Part shown: positions 21,831 through 29,697 of the stretch, piece by piece
How the letters are laid out: each line of letters starts with the position of its first letter
How positions within the stretch are numbered: the first letter of the stretch is position 1
Source of the DNA: a virus
Virus record (IMG/VR): IMGVR_UViG_3300032285_001938
Coordinates: 1-31,681 of that record
Length of the DNA: 31,681 nucleotides
Strand: one strand, 5' to 3'
Notes under the pieces: generated by a model
The model's input: the letters and a program-made list of their open reading frames with translations, nothing else
What the model was told of the DNA's origin: nothing
Databases searched by the model: none
Position numbers and translations under genes: made by a program

Positions 21831-22026
21831 TGTTTGTAGGTTTATTGCCAAATACAAACATAGATACTAAGCTTAAAACACCTGGCACAAATAAGATATA
21901 GGCTGCAACTTCTAATTTCCTGCCAAATGCTCCGTCTAATGTATAGTCGCTCCATGCAAATAAAGCAGCTCCAATAGCGCAAAGCAACACACCTACTATG
22001 AATGCTGCAAGTTCATTGTATCTCAT
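21823..22026 (-). CDS. Small two-pass membrane protein of the lysis cassette
   Basis: The start MRYNELAAFIVGV gives 67 residues; longer starts intrude on the spanin gene. Two membrane segments are clear (ELAAFIVGVLLCAIGAALFAW and VAAYILFVPGVLSLVSMFVF) joined by a short polar turn, and the end is NKPTNNG. Size and layout fit a class II holin. ATGA overlap with the spanin candidate. Confidence 0.62.
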   Translation of the reverse strand: MRYNELAAFIVGVLLCAIGAALFAWSDYTLDGAFGRKLEVAAYILFVPGVLSLVSMFVFGNKPTNNG

Positions 22027-22460
22027 ATTTTCGTTTTTATGATTATCAAAATTGTAGCTATTAATATAATAATGAAAAACCACTTGCGCCACTCATTTCT
22101 TGAGTTAAGTACATCGTTCAAATCTTTCTGAACAATCGCCAATTTGCCACTTAGTACCACCACCTTTGCACTATCTATCACCGTTGTTTGTATTGTTATG
22201 GTCTTATTTACGCATGGCTTTATTTTGTCTCTAATTACTTTGTAGATAGTGTCGTTGGTGTAAAAGTAGAGGCTATCCGTGTATATGATAGCCTCAATAT
22301 TTGTTACCGTGTCTGTAGTCGTGAACGTGTCTACTATAATGATGGGCGGAAATTTCTCTGAGCAATAAGTAGCTGCTTCTATTGGGTGTTTTTCAAGCCA
22401 TGCAGTTACTTTGCTTTGGGTTGTACAAGATGCAAGAAATAATATAAATAAGTACCTCAT
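22023..22460 (-). CDS. Candidate unimolecular spanin (lipoprotein with C-terminal membrane segment)
   Basis: The 145-residue protein starts MRYLFILFLASCTT, a signal peptide with lipobox LASC, so Cys12 should be lipidated. The middle (15-125) is a polar, Thr-rich beta region and then a helix (VLSGKLAIVQKDLNDVLNSRNEW). The C terminus (127-141, WFFIIILIATILIII) is a membrane segment followed by KTKI. A lipid anchor at one end and a membrane segment at the other is the design of u-spanins such as T1 gp11, which fuse inner and outer membranes at lysis. It lies in a cassette with holin-like proteins and an endolysin. Confidence 0.72.
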   Translation of the reverse strand: MRYLFILFLASCTTQSKVTAWLEKHPIEAATYCSEKFPPIIIVDTFTTTDTVTNIEAIIYTDSLYFYTNDTIYKVIRDKIKPCVNKTITIQTTVIDSAKVVVLSGKLAIVQKDLNDVLNSRNEWRKWFFIIILIATILIIIKTKI

Positions 22461-22669
22461 TTTTTAAATAGGTTAGTTACCTGCTCACCAAAGACCGTAC
22501 CACTAACCCAAATAAGCATATAGTACAATTGATCGGCTATCGTTGGACTAAGTGCTTTACCTGTTACCAGGTTTGTGATACAGTGAGCAATAAACATTAG
22601 CAACAGCACAAACATTACCACGCGCTTACTAGATAGGCTGCCGTTGATGTCGGTAATGATTTGCTTCAT
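22457..22669 (-). CDS. Holin-like two-pass membrane protein
   Basis: The 70-residue protein has two membrane segments (VVMFVLLLMFIAHCITNLV, LYYMLIWVSGTVFGEQVTNLF) with short charged ends (SSKRV and KK). A DINGSLSSKR start followed by two passes is common in small holin-like proteins of Bacteroidota phages. It overlaps the spanin candidate gene by 4 nt. The holin role is the best guess among three membrane proteins here. Confidence 0.66.
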   Translation of the reverse strand: MKQIITDINGSLSSKRVVMFVLLLMFIAHCITNLVTGKALSPTIADQLYYMLIWVSGTVFGEQVTNLFKK

Positions 22670-22896
22670 GGCCGGTCTTGTTTATTTTGGAGCTGTATCT
22701 GAATTTTCTCTAACTTGGAAAATATTGTGTCGAGTTTCTTTTCAAGCGTGCCATCCCTTAACGAACTGTTTTCCAGCTGTTTTTCAAGGCTCATCAATTT
22801 AATTTCCACCTCTTTAAGTTTAGTTTGCGTGTTTACCCAAACTGCGACTATTCCACCAAGTAGTGACAGTACCGAAATAACTTGCGACAGCTCCAT
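22666..22896 (-). CDS. Membrane-anchored coiled-coil protein, lysis-associated
   Basis: The ATG at 22896 (MELSQVISVLSLLGG) is preferred over a TTG five codons earlier, giving 76 residues. An N-terminal membrane segment (VISVLSLLGGIVAVWVN) is followed by a long coiled coil (LKEVEIKLMSLEKQLENSSLRDG and EKKLDTIFSKLEKIQIQL). This resembles hemolysin-XhlA-like or holin-partner proteins. It sits at the head of the membrane-protein cassette. Confidence 0.62.
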   Translation of the reverse strand: MELSQVISVLSLLGGIVAVWVNTQTKLKEVEIKLMSLEKQLENSSLRDGTLEKKLDTIFSKLEKIQIQLQNKQDRP

Positions 22897-22900
22897 AATT

Positions 22901-23287
22901 TTAGATTCCAATTAGTTTTATAAAAATAGGATAGTATTCATCCGTTTCTATTTGCTCGAATAATTCTACAATATTAGCCTCACCCCAGAATGGTTTTGTA
23001 TCCACTTCCTTTTCAGCCATCAATAGGTCTTCATGGTCTTTGTTGAATGCTACAATATTTTCAGGCAACAATACCACGCTATTGTCCTTCTCCTCTCCAT
23101 ACTTCTTGTAAAGCTCCAGCCTTTGCTCTTCGTAGGTCTTATTTTCCTCAGCGGTCATCTTGCTAATCCTGTGCAAGAATATCTTCATTTTCATGCTCAT
23201 TTTCTGAGCAATCAAGCCCTTGCTGTGGTCTTTAATTCCATTTAGTTCATAGTGCAGTCCTACAAGTTCGTGCAGTTTCAAATTCAT
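22901..23287 (-). CDS. Conserved phage hypothetical protein, helical
   Basis: The 128-residue protein begins MNLKLHELVGLHYELNG and has long charged helices (MTAEENKTYEEQRLELYKKYGEEKD) before a mixed C-terminal domain (PFWGEANIVELFEQI). The helical start resembles DUF1617-type phage proteins of unknown function, found between tail fibres and lysis genes. No catalytic motif. Confidence 0.65.
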   Translation of the reverse strand: MNLKLHELVGLHYELNGIKDHSKGLIAQKMSMKMKIFLHRISKMTAEENKTYEEQRLELYKKYGEEKDNSVVLLPENIVAFNKDHEDLLMAEKEVDTKPFWGEANIVELFEQIETDEYYPIFIKLIGI

Positions 23288-23309
23288 GGTCGTTTATTTT
23301 TTTATAAAG

Positions 23310-23678
23310 TTACCAACTTTTTTTATTATCCTCATATGCCTCTAAGAAATGCCTTGTATCTATTTTCTCAATCAGCCAATACAACATCTTACCTGCCATT
23401 GTTAGTCTATGCTTATTTTGGTACATTACGGAGCTGATAGTTTCGTCTGGGTTTCCGAATACCTCAGCCCTAACTATCAGCCGATTAAACATATAAGCAC
23501 AAACAACATTACCCATCTGGTCGATGGAGTAAGCAATCACGTATAGGTATAGGTATATCTTTTTGGACTTTATCAACGTCCAAATAAATCCAATTGGAAA
23601 AAGTACCGCTGATAATAAGATAGTTACTATCAGCAGTACAACATTAGATACTATCGATAAAAGTTTTCCCACTTGCAA
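23310..23678 (-). CDS. Hypothetical two-pass membrane protein
   Basis: No ATG precedes the first membrane segment; a TTG (23678) or GTG (23672) must be the start. The product has an N-terminal double membrane hairpin (SIVSNVVLLIVTILLSAVLFPIGFIW), a basic stretch, a hydrophobic YLYLYVIAYSIDQMGNVVCAYMF and a helical tail ending ATRHFLEAY-like (residues TRHFLEAYEDNKKSW). Function unknown; location suggests a tail-fibre accessory or lysis protein. Overlaps the preceding gene by 35 nt. Confidence 0.55.
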   Translation of the reverse strand: MQVGKLLSIVSNVVLLIVTILLSAVLFPIGFIWTLIKSKKIYLYLYVIAYSIDQMGNVVCAYMFNRLIVRAEVFGNPDETISSVMYQNKHRLTMAGKMLYWLIEKIDTRHFLEAYEDNKKSW

Positions 23679-24030
23679 TCTGATTATCGGCTACCGCCCA
23701 GTTATTGTTACGGATGGCTTCTACTTGTGTAGCAAGGGATATCCACTCAGGATTTCCGCTTTGTACACCTGCCTGAATCTGAGCCTCCAATTGTGCCATC
23801 ATCTCGCTGTTACAACGATTATACTGGCCTTCTGGTTTTTGTGATAACGTTTGGAATACACTGACGAACATTGCAACTTCGATGTCGATAGAAGCATTGT
23901 CATCCTCTAATTTACCACCTGTTGCGAGGCTGATAGCGTTGTTAGTTGTTTGAGAGAAAAAAGCAGGATTGTATTGTAAATCCGCTGCAATAAGATAAAA
24001 GTACTTTACTTTGAGTGTGATGTTTACCAT
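23644..24030 (-). CDS. Small protein after the tail fibre, unknown
   Basis: The 128-residue protein has a beta start (NITLKVKYFYLIAADLQYNP) and helical rest (SEMMAQLEAQIQAGVQSG and EWISLATQVEAIRNNNWAVADN). It begins 1 bp after the fibre gene and may be a fibre chaperone, but no family is recognised. Confidence 0.62.
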   Translation of the reverse strand: MVNITLKVKYFYLIAADLQYNPAFFSQTTNNAISLATGGKLEDDNASIDIEVAMFVSVFQTLSQKPEGQYNRCNSEMMAQLEAQIQAGVQSGNPEWISLATQVEAIRNNNWAVADNQIASGKTFIDSI

Positions 24031-24031
24031 A

Positions 24032-26539
24032 TTAGATTATTGTAAATGTTTTAGTTGAACCGCCTACGCGAATGTAAATATTTGTGCCGTCAAACCACAA
24101 ATCACCGTTTGCAGGACTTGTTGGAGCTGTGCCGCTTGGAATGTTTAATGATGCGTATGATGTTGTACACGCTGCAATAGTCATTTTTCCACCTTGAAAT
24201 AAACTCAATCCCCCCGTCACCCTCAGCGCGCCAGATGTGGCTCCTGTGCCATTTATGTCGAGGCGATAGTTGTTGTCGGTAAAGGTACCTCCGTTTTGGA
24301 TTAATACATTACCAGTATTTCCAAATATCCTAAATCTTTCCGTTTGTGAAGTTGTTGTTGTTATTCTAAAGTGTGCAGTTGAAGAATTATTGTATAAAAT
24401 AATATTGAAACCATTAGCACCACCAGATGTAAATGCTACTAAATTTCTTTGCGCAGTACCTACCCAACTTGAACCAAAAATTTCTAATGCTCCATATTCT
24501 GAAACATCATTTTTAATTACTAAAGCACATTCACCAGTTGAACTTGTATTTATTAAAGTTGCATTAACAGACCCGCTTGAACCAACTGATTTGCTTATAT
24601 ATAAATCATTTGCAGGACTACTCGTCCCAATTCCAAGCCTTGCATTCGTATTATCCCAAAATAAATTACTACTTCCAGTTACAGAACTTGTTCCGCTCCA
24701 ATAGGTCACCTGACCTGCTGTTCCGCTTCCTGAGATGCCGCCACCACTTGCTGAAGTGGTAATAATGTTGCCACTTGAGTCGAAGCCTAAAAGTCCTGCG
24801 ACTGTGCCTGGAACTGATGAGGTAGTTGTATATGATGAAAGTTGAAGTACACCAGTAGCTTTAAAAGTTCCATTGATTCCTAAAGCATAACCCATATCTG
24901 ATGCTCCATTATTAATACTTACATTTCTATTAGAACCTGGAATATAAATAGCTGCATCAGAATCAGCAGCATCTGTTGAACTTAGTGCTGTTCTTACAAG
25001 TATTTTAAAATCACCACGACCATAAGATCCAAGTCTTGTTGATACAATCCTAACAGCTTTTTCTGAATTATTAAATGAATAATAATGCGATCCACTATTT
25101 ACACTATTACCCATAAATTCAGAACCTTCTAAAGAAACAAGCATAGATACTTTTGTAGGCCCTGCTAAAGACCCTGATGTAGTCATAAAATTTGCTCCAT
25201 ATGATCCAAGTTGCAAATCTCCTATATCTGAAGCTCCAATAGGAACAGATTTAACCCATGCACTTAATGTATTATTATAAAAATATATACCCTTTGTACC
25301 TATGTTTGTATTTGTTCCTTTTAATATTATAGATGTTGCTGATGAAATAGCAGTTATATCTCCTGCAAAATAACCTCCACCATTAACATTCAACTTATAA
25401 GTATTTGTTCCAGGCGTAGCCGCATATCCCACAAGCAAATTTCCGCTTGAAGTATTCATAAAATTATCCCCCGTCGTAGTAGCAAGCCCTATGCTAAACG
25501 TTTTAACACCCGTAGCTGTTTCAGTTCCTGCTAAATGCATAACAAGGCTATCTGATGCACCACCAAGACCAGCAAGTGTAACCGTAGGAATATTTAAAAC
25601 ACCGCTTACTAATGTAGCTGCTCCACTTGATCCTGTAGTTGTTAAACTTGCAAAATATGAAGATATACTAATTGAGCCATTTCCATTACTTATACTAATG
25701 CCTGAACCTGCTGTTAAGGTAGCTTTAGTTAATGTATTTCCGCTTGAATTACCTATTAATAATTGTCCATCGGTAAATGTAGATTGTCCAGTGCCACCTT
25801 TATTAGGTTGCACGACTGCACCATTCCAGGTAGCACTTGTTATTGAACCTGTATAATCAAATGTATTTGTTGACCAACTAACATTTGATGGTGTTTGAAA
25901 GTGCGCATCCCATGTTCCTGCTGCATTTGAATTATCTATTAACTCAAGTGTTAAATAAGCCCCAGATTGAACTGCTTTTACAAGTGTATTACTATTATTA
26001 TTTACATTAATAACTCCGGTAGTTTGATTGTTATTAAATGAAAAAATAGTACCCTTAGGTAAAGTAGTCGCATCAGGTAATTTTATAGTTTGACCACCTG
26101 AGCCACTTACTAACGTTACAGGAGGGGAACTAATTGTTAAAACAATTTGAGTACCTGAAGCGGTAACACTTGAAAATCCGTTAAAATATGCATTAGCATA
26201 TACATTAAAATTTCCAAGATTTAAGTTTGCAGTCGCTCCGGTGTAGGGTACCAAATTATTAACATAAGCCGCGCTGACTGTGTTAAACACATATTTTGTA
26301 CCGGCCGAAAAATTAACCGCGCTTCCTGCATTACTTGAGGCTTCAATTGTTGTACGTGTAAGTACACCACTTGCAACAGTTCCCTCACCAACTTCCCACT
26401 CTGTTTCTGTTGAATTTACAATGCAATATTTATATGTTCCGTTAGTGAAAGTCTTGTATCCGACAACAGCTCCGGATAAGGTAAAAGTACCTGTACCGGT
26501 CGAAGTGGAAGTTTCTTTTATTCTATCAAAAAATGTCAT
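24032..26539 (-). CDS. Tail fibre / receptor-binding protein
   Basis: The 835-residue protein starts FFDRIKETSTSTGTGTFTLSGAVVGYKTF, a widespread N-terminal domain of phage tail proteins, then VPYTGATANLNLGNFNVYA, also common to Bacteroidota fibres. The remainder is low-charge and rich in Gly, Ser, Thr and Asn, with many beta repeats of the type 'DNTNARLGIGTSSP' and 'NLLVGYAATPGTNTYKLNVNGG' that form trimeric stalks. No chaperone autocleavage or enzymatic motif is seen. The end is SGTAPTSPANGDLWFDGTNIYIRVGG, a typical fibre tip cap. It should determine host range. The central DNA (about 24880-25400) is especially AT-rich. Confidence 0.85.
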   Translation of the reverse strand: MTFFDRIKETSTSTGTGTFTLSGAVVGYKTFTNGTYKYCIVNSTETEWEVGEGTVASGVLTRTTIEASSNAGSAVNFSAGTKYVFNTVSAAYVNNLVPYTGATANLNLGNFNVYANAYFNGFSSVTASGTQIVLTISSPPVTLVSGSGGQTIKLPDATTLPKGTIFSFNNNQTTGVINVNNNSNTLVKAVQSGAYLTLELIDNSNAAGTWDAHFQTPSNVSWSTNTFDYTGSITSATWNGAVVQPNKGGTGQSTFTDGQLLIGNSSGNTLTKATLTAGSGISISNGNGSISISSYFASLTTTGSSGAATLVSGVLNIPTVTLAGLGGASDSLVMHLAGTETATGVKTFSIGLATTTGDNFMNTSSGNLLVGYAATPGTNTYKLNVNGGGYFAGDITAISSATSIILKGTNTNIGTKGIYFYNNTLSAWVKSVPIGASDIGDLQLGSYGANFMTTSGSLAGPTKVSMLVSLEGSEFMGNSVNSGSHYYSFNNSEKAVRIVSTRLGSYGRGDFKILVRTALSSTDAADSDAAIYIPGSNRNVSINNGASDMGYALGINGTFKATGVLQLSSYTTTSSVPGTVAGLLGFDSSGNIITTSASGGGISGSGTAGQVTYWSGTSSVTGSSNLFWDNTNARLGIGTSSPANDLYISKSVGSSGSVNATLINTSSTGECALVIKNDVSEYGALEIFGSSWVGTAQRNLVAFTSGGANGFNIILYNNSSTAHFRITTTTSQTERFRIFGNTGNVLIQNGGTFTDNNYRLDINGTGATSGALRVTGGLSLFQGGKMTIAACTTSYASLNIPSGTAPTSPANGDLWFDGTNIYIRVGGSTKTFTII

Positions 26540-26949
26540 TGTATATTTATTATTCCGTTAGTCTGGTTAAAATCAAGGACAAAAGAATACCCGTTATTTA
26601 GCGTTAAATTGCTGCCATAATCCGCCCAACCTATCAGCAAATCGTTATCACTATTGTAAAGAACAGCGTAACGGAATGGCCCAATATTACCACCAAAAGC
26701 CGACAAGGTAGCATCCGCGCAAATTAGCTTGTATACCCCTGCTGTTTGTGTACTGCTTACATTCGATAGTGTTAAGCCACCTGCCGCGTATCCATTACCT
26801 GAGCTTATTTCTATGATGTCGGCAGTATCAAGGTCAGTAGCAAGTGGCAAAGTATTTGACAGCATCACCTTTAACACATCGCTTCCAAGGTTATGGTAAC
26901 CTTCAGCAAGTGCTTCTACGAAAGAATTAAATTTATTGAACGCTGCCAT
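26536..26949 (-). CDS. Tail-associated structural protein
   Basis: The 137-residue protein begins MAAFNKFNSFVEALAEGYHNLGSD and contains VMLSNTLPLATDLDTADI, followed by beta strands ending FVLDFNQTNGIINIQ. This 'F..F.e.la...hnl.sd...v.Lsnt.P' pattern recurs in small tail or appendage proteins of many phages. It overlaps the fibre gene by 4 nt and is likely a baseplate or fibre component. Confidence 0.72.
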   Translation of the reverse strand: MAAFNKFNSFVEALAEGYHNLGSDVLKVMLSNTLPLATDLDTADIIEISSGNGYAAGGLTLSNVSSTQTAGVYKLICADATLSAFGGNIGPFRYAVLYNSDNDLLIGWADYGSNLTLNNGYSFVLDFNQTNGIINIQ

Positions 26950-27001
26950 AATCGAAATAACTTAAATTTTATCAATTGCACCCTAATTAGGCCAATTTAT
27001 T

Positions 27002-27697
27002 TTACACTGTTTGTGTTAAGGTCACCGCAGTAGCAAAAAGTCCGTTTGTGCAAATCGGGATTACATAAATTGTATTACTGCCACTTGCAAGCTGTATCGG
27101 AATAACTCCGGTAGTGTTGCCCGTCCAGTCTGTAATTACAACAGGCGCGCCGTTAATGGAATAGCCGATTGAATCGCAGCCGCTGCTCGATGCTGTGATA
27201 TTTATCTGATAGTTATGTGCAGGATCGTCCGCCCTAGTGCTAATGTTAGCCGATAAAGTAGCTGTGCAAGGTGTCTTCGTGTCGAAAATATCAGGTTCAC
27301 CGGTTCCGGTTATTTTGAACGATTCCGTAGTAAAGCCCTCCGTAGGGCCGTTGAAGGAGCTTGATTCTATCACACCGCTGCCAAAGATGGCCTTAACGTT
27401 CGAACTGCTGTCTTCAAAAGTAATTCTAAAAAGTACCTCATGGAATGCGATTTGCTCAGCCAACAAATCAAAAGCAGCGGCATCCGTTTCGTTGAGTTTC
27501 ATCACTCCGTTAAGGCTCACCGTATATCCCAATGATTGCGGCTTGTATCGCTTCCACACACCATCACCTACGGTTTTCGTAGGTTTCAATTCTGTTGTAA
27601 ATTCGATGGATATATCTGTAGCGCAAACAAAGTCTCTGTAAGCTCCGTTTTTGAATATACGCATGATGGCATTACTGCCAAGTACTGGATCTGCCAT
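27002..27697 (-). CDS. Tail-tube-like protein with extra C-terminal beta domain
   Basis: The 231-residue protein starts LGSNAIMRIFKNGAYRDFVCATDISIEF, then KPTKTVGDGVWKRYKPQSLGYTVSLNGVMKL, LFRITFEDSS and ESFKITGTGEP at about residue 133. This is the tail tube (TP901-1-like) pattern. The last 95 residues (YSINGAPVVITDWTGN and SNTIYVIPICTNGLFAT) look like an Ig-like beta sandwich. It is encoded after the baseplate protein, away from the chaperone and the other tube gene, so it may be a distal tube cap, a minor tube subunit or an adhesion module. Confidence 0.65.
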   Translation of the reverse strand: MADPVLGSNAIMRIFKNGAYRDFVCATDISIEFTTELKPTKTVGDGVWKRYKPQSLGYTVSLNGVMKLNETDAAAFDLLAEQIAFHEVLFRITFEDSSSNVKAIFGSGVIESSSFNGPTEGFTTESFKITGTGEPDIFDTKTPCTATLSANISTRADDPAHNYQINITASSSGCDSIGYSINGAPVVITDWTGNTTGVIPIQLASGSNTIYVIPICTNGLFATAVTLTQTV

Positions 27698-29697
27698 TAT
27701 TTAAAAATATAGTTAAATTCGTCTGTTGTTCCTGTTTGTGTGCCATCGTTGGAGTCCTTGTAAACTTCCATAAAAGTAGCGCGGAAATTTCCGGTTAGCA
27801 TATCTTCCTCTACACTTGGCACAAGTACAAACTTACGATTTGGTGAAATATTGGTGAATGTATAACGCTTCGCCAAATCTAAAGGAGCAGCTGTTTCGTT
27901 TGTGAAATCGCCCTCAATTTTCAAAAATCTACGATAAGTTTGGTTATACTTTCCGCGATTAATTAGCTGCTTCCAATTTAGCACTTCGCTGTTCGGATAT
28001 CTGCAAAAGGAAGTAGAAATCAAATAACGAACGGAGGATATTGTACAGAATAACGACCCCTTAATAATTTTCTTTGGACTATCTGAAATTTGCACCGTTC
28101 CCTGATAGGTATCAGGAAAAACAGTTGTTTGTGCATTGATATGTTTATCACCTGTCAAATTAAAAATAGAACCGCGTGAAGAAAGTTGCAGGTCTATTTT
28201 GATGTCCTTAAAATATACTTCATTGCCACTTGTTTGCACATCACCTCGACCCAACAGCAAAAAACAAGTACCTGAGGCAGGAACCTGCACACTGTCAACT
28301 GAGAAAGATTTCCATAGTGTAGTATCTTCAGTTGTAGAGTATTGAGCAAAAGCGCTATTTGGAGTATTCAACCAACTACCTGAATTATCAAGACTGTACC
28401 AATCACCGGTACTTGATCCACTTGCCCCATCTTTCAATATAATTAACGAAGCCAAATAAAGTGTACCGACTGATTCATCCACTTTTGTCCGGGATGTTAC
28501 AGATATGCTTATTTTATCTCCATTATCGACAAAGAAATCTATGTTATTGTTTCTTATGTAATTTTCGAGCTGTGTATTTGGTGCAGTTGAGTCTATTGGA
28601 ACTACATAGTAGCGGTCTGTCATGTTTCCGAATCCGTCAACATCTTGCTTTATAAAAGCATATACACTTGATGCGCTTTGTGAAGTTGGCTGCCCTTTGT
28701 AGTGTGTCCAACCAACCATATTATAACCTCCAGCCCCTGAATTAAAAGTACCTAACCTTTGCAGCGCCTGATTATTGACCAAATCAGTTGGCACAACATA
28801 ATCAAACTGATTCACTACCTGCCTGTTGGCAAATTTAGAGCTGATTGTTTGGCTTTCATTTATCGGATAAATTACTTCATCACTTCCAACATTTGAGCCG
28901 ACTATTGAAGCAGTACTGCCGCTTGATACAGCACCTGCACTTGTGTAGTCTACATAGTACCAACTACCGGGCAGATATTGGCGTTCTGCTAAGGTTACAA
29001 TCTGCCACTTCCCTTTATGTTGTACAACGTGCGCCCAACCTTGCAGAATAATCTTCAGCGCATCGTAGCAATTTTCATACTGCCCTGGCTCTTTTAGGAA
29101 AGTACGTGCGGAAACTTCGGCTTGATTAAACAGGTCATAGGTTAGCGCATCGCTCTTGTCATACATCGAATTCCAAAAGTATCCGCAATAGGCCATAATT
29201 GGTAAGCCTAAATCAGTTTTGCTTAAAGCCCCTGCGATGTAGTCTATCAGCAAATTGAAATTCTCGAATTCGTCACCGTTAACATCAACAAGCTCGTAGC
29301 CTTTCAATAGTCCAATGCTATCCGTTGCCTTTAGATTAATTTCGTAGGGCTGATCCTGAAAAGGACTATTACCTTCATCAGGTGTAATGAATCCGATGAA
29401 ATAGGTATAGCTATTGCTGATAACTTCAACTTTCCATTGATTGTGCGAAGATGTTATAAAAGTTTCCCATGTTAACGTACTGCCAACATCCGACCAAAGA
29501 CTAAATTCAAGTTCCTTGCTTAATATAGTCGCATAACTGTCTTGCTCGTCTGAAATAGTATTAACCTTACACTGTGTTATATGGAAGTTGATGACACTTG
29601 TAGGGATTACATCTGGGTCAAGTTCGTAAATATTAACCTCAACAAGCTGATTCTGTTCGTTGGTAAAATTTGCCGTATATGTAAGATAATAAGCCAT
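27697..29697 (-). CDS. Baseplate / tail hub protein
   Basis: The 666-residue protein directly follows the tape measure, the slot of the distal tail/tail-hub (Tal-like) proteins. The start (ANFTNEQNQLVEVNIYELD) and YFIGFITPDEGNSPFQDQPYEINLKATDSIGLLKGYELVD match the early part of baseplate hubs in Bacteroidota phages; GYENCYDALKIILQGWAHVVQHKGKWQIV-type segments (around 210) follow. The second half is beta-rich and contains a galactose-binding-like stretch (FSVDSVQVPASGTCFLLLGRGD), possibly a carbohydrate-binding domain. Both ends share one base with neighbours. Confidence 0.75.
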   Translation of the reverse strand: MAYYLTYTANFTNEQNQLVEVNIYELDPDVIPTSVINFHITQCKVNTISDEQDSYATILSKELEFSLWSDVGSTLTWETFITSSHNQWKVEVISNSYTYFIGFITPDEGNSPFQDQPYEINLKATDSIGLLKGYELVDVNGDEFENFNLLIDYIAGALSKTDLGLPIMAYCGYFWNSMYDKSDALTYDLFNQAEVSARTFLKEPGQYENCYDALKIILQGWAHVVQHKGKWQIVTLAERQYLPGSWYYVDYTSAGAVSSGSTASIVGSNVGSDEVIYPINESQTISSKFANRQVVNQFDYVVPTDLVNNQALQRLGTFNSGAGGYNMVGWTHYKGQPTSQSASSVYAFIKQDVDGFGNMTDRYYVVPIDSTAPNTQLENYIRNNNIDFFVDNGDKISISVTSRTKVDESVGTLYLASLIILKDGASGSSTGDWYSLDNSGSWLNTPNSAFAQYSTTEDTTLWKSFSVDSVQVPASGTCFLLLGRGDVQTSGNEVYFKDIKIDLQLSSRGSIFNLTGDKHINAQTTVFPDTYQGTVQISDSPKKIIKGSLFCTISSVRYLISTSFCRYPNSEVLNWKQLINRGKYNQTYRRFLKIEGDFTNETAAPLDLAKRYTFTNISPNRKFVLVPSVEEDMLTGNFRATFMEVYKDSNDGTQTGTTDEFNYIFK

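Noticed and set aside
24270-24704. Plus-strand open frame of 144 residues inside the tail fibre gene
   Set aside because: It is antisense to the fibre gene, has a proline/valine-rich composition typical of reversed Ser/Thr-rich genes, and lacks any leader or partner gene.
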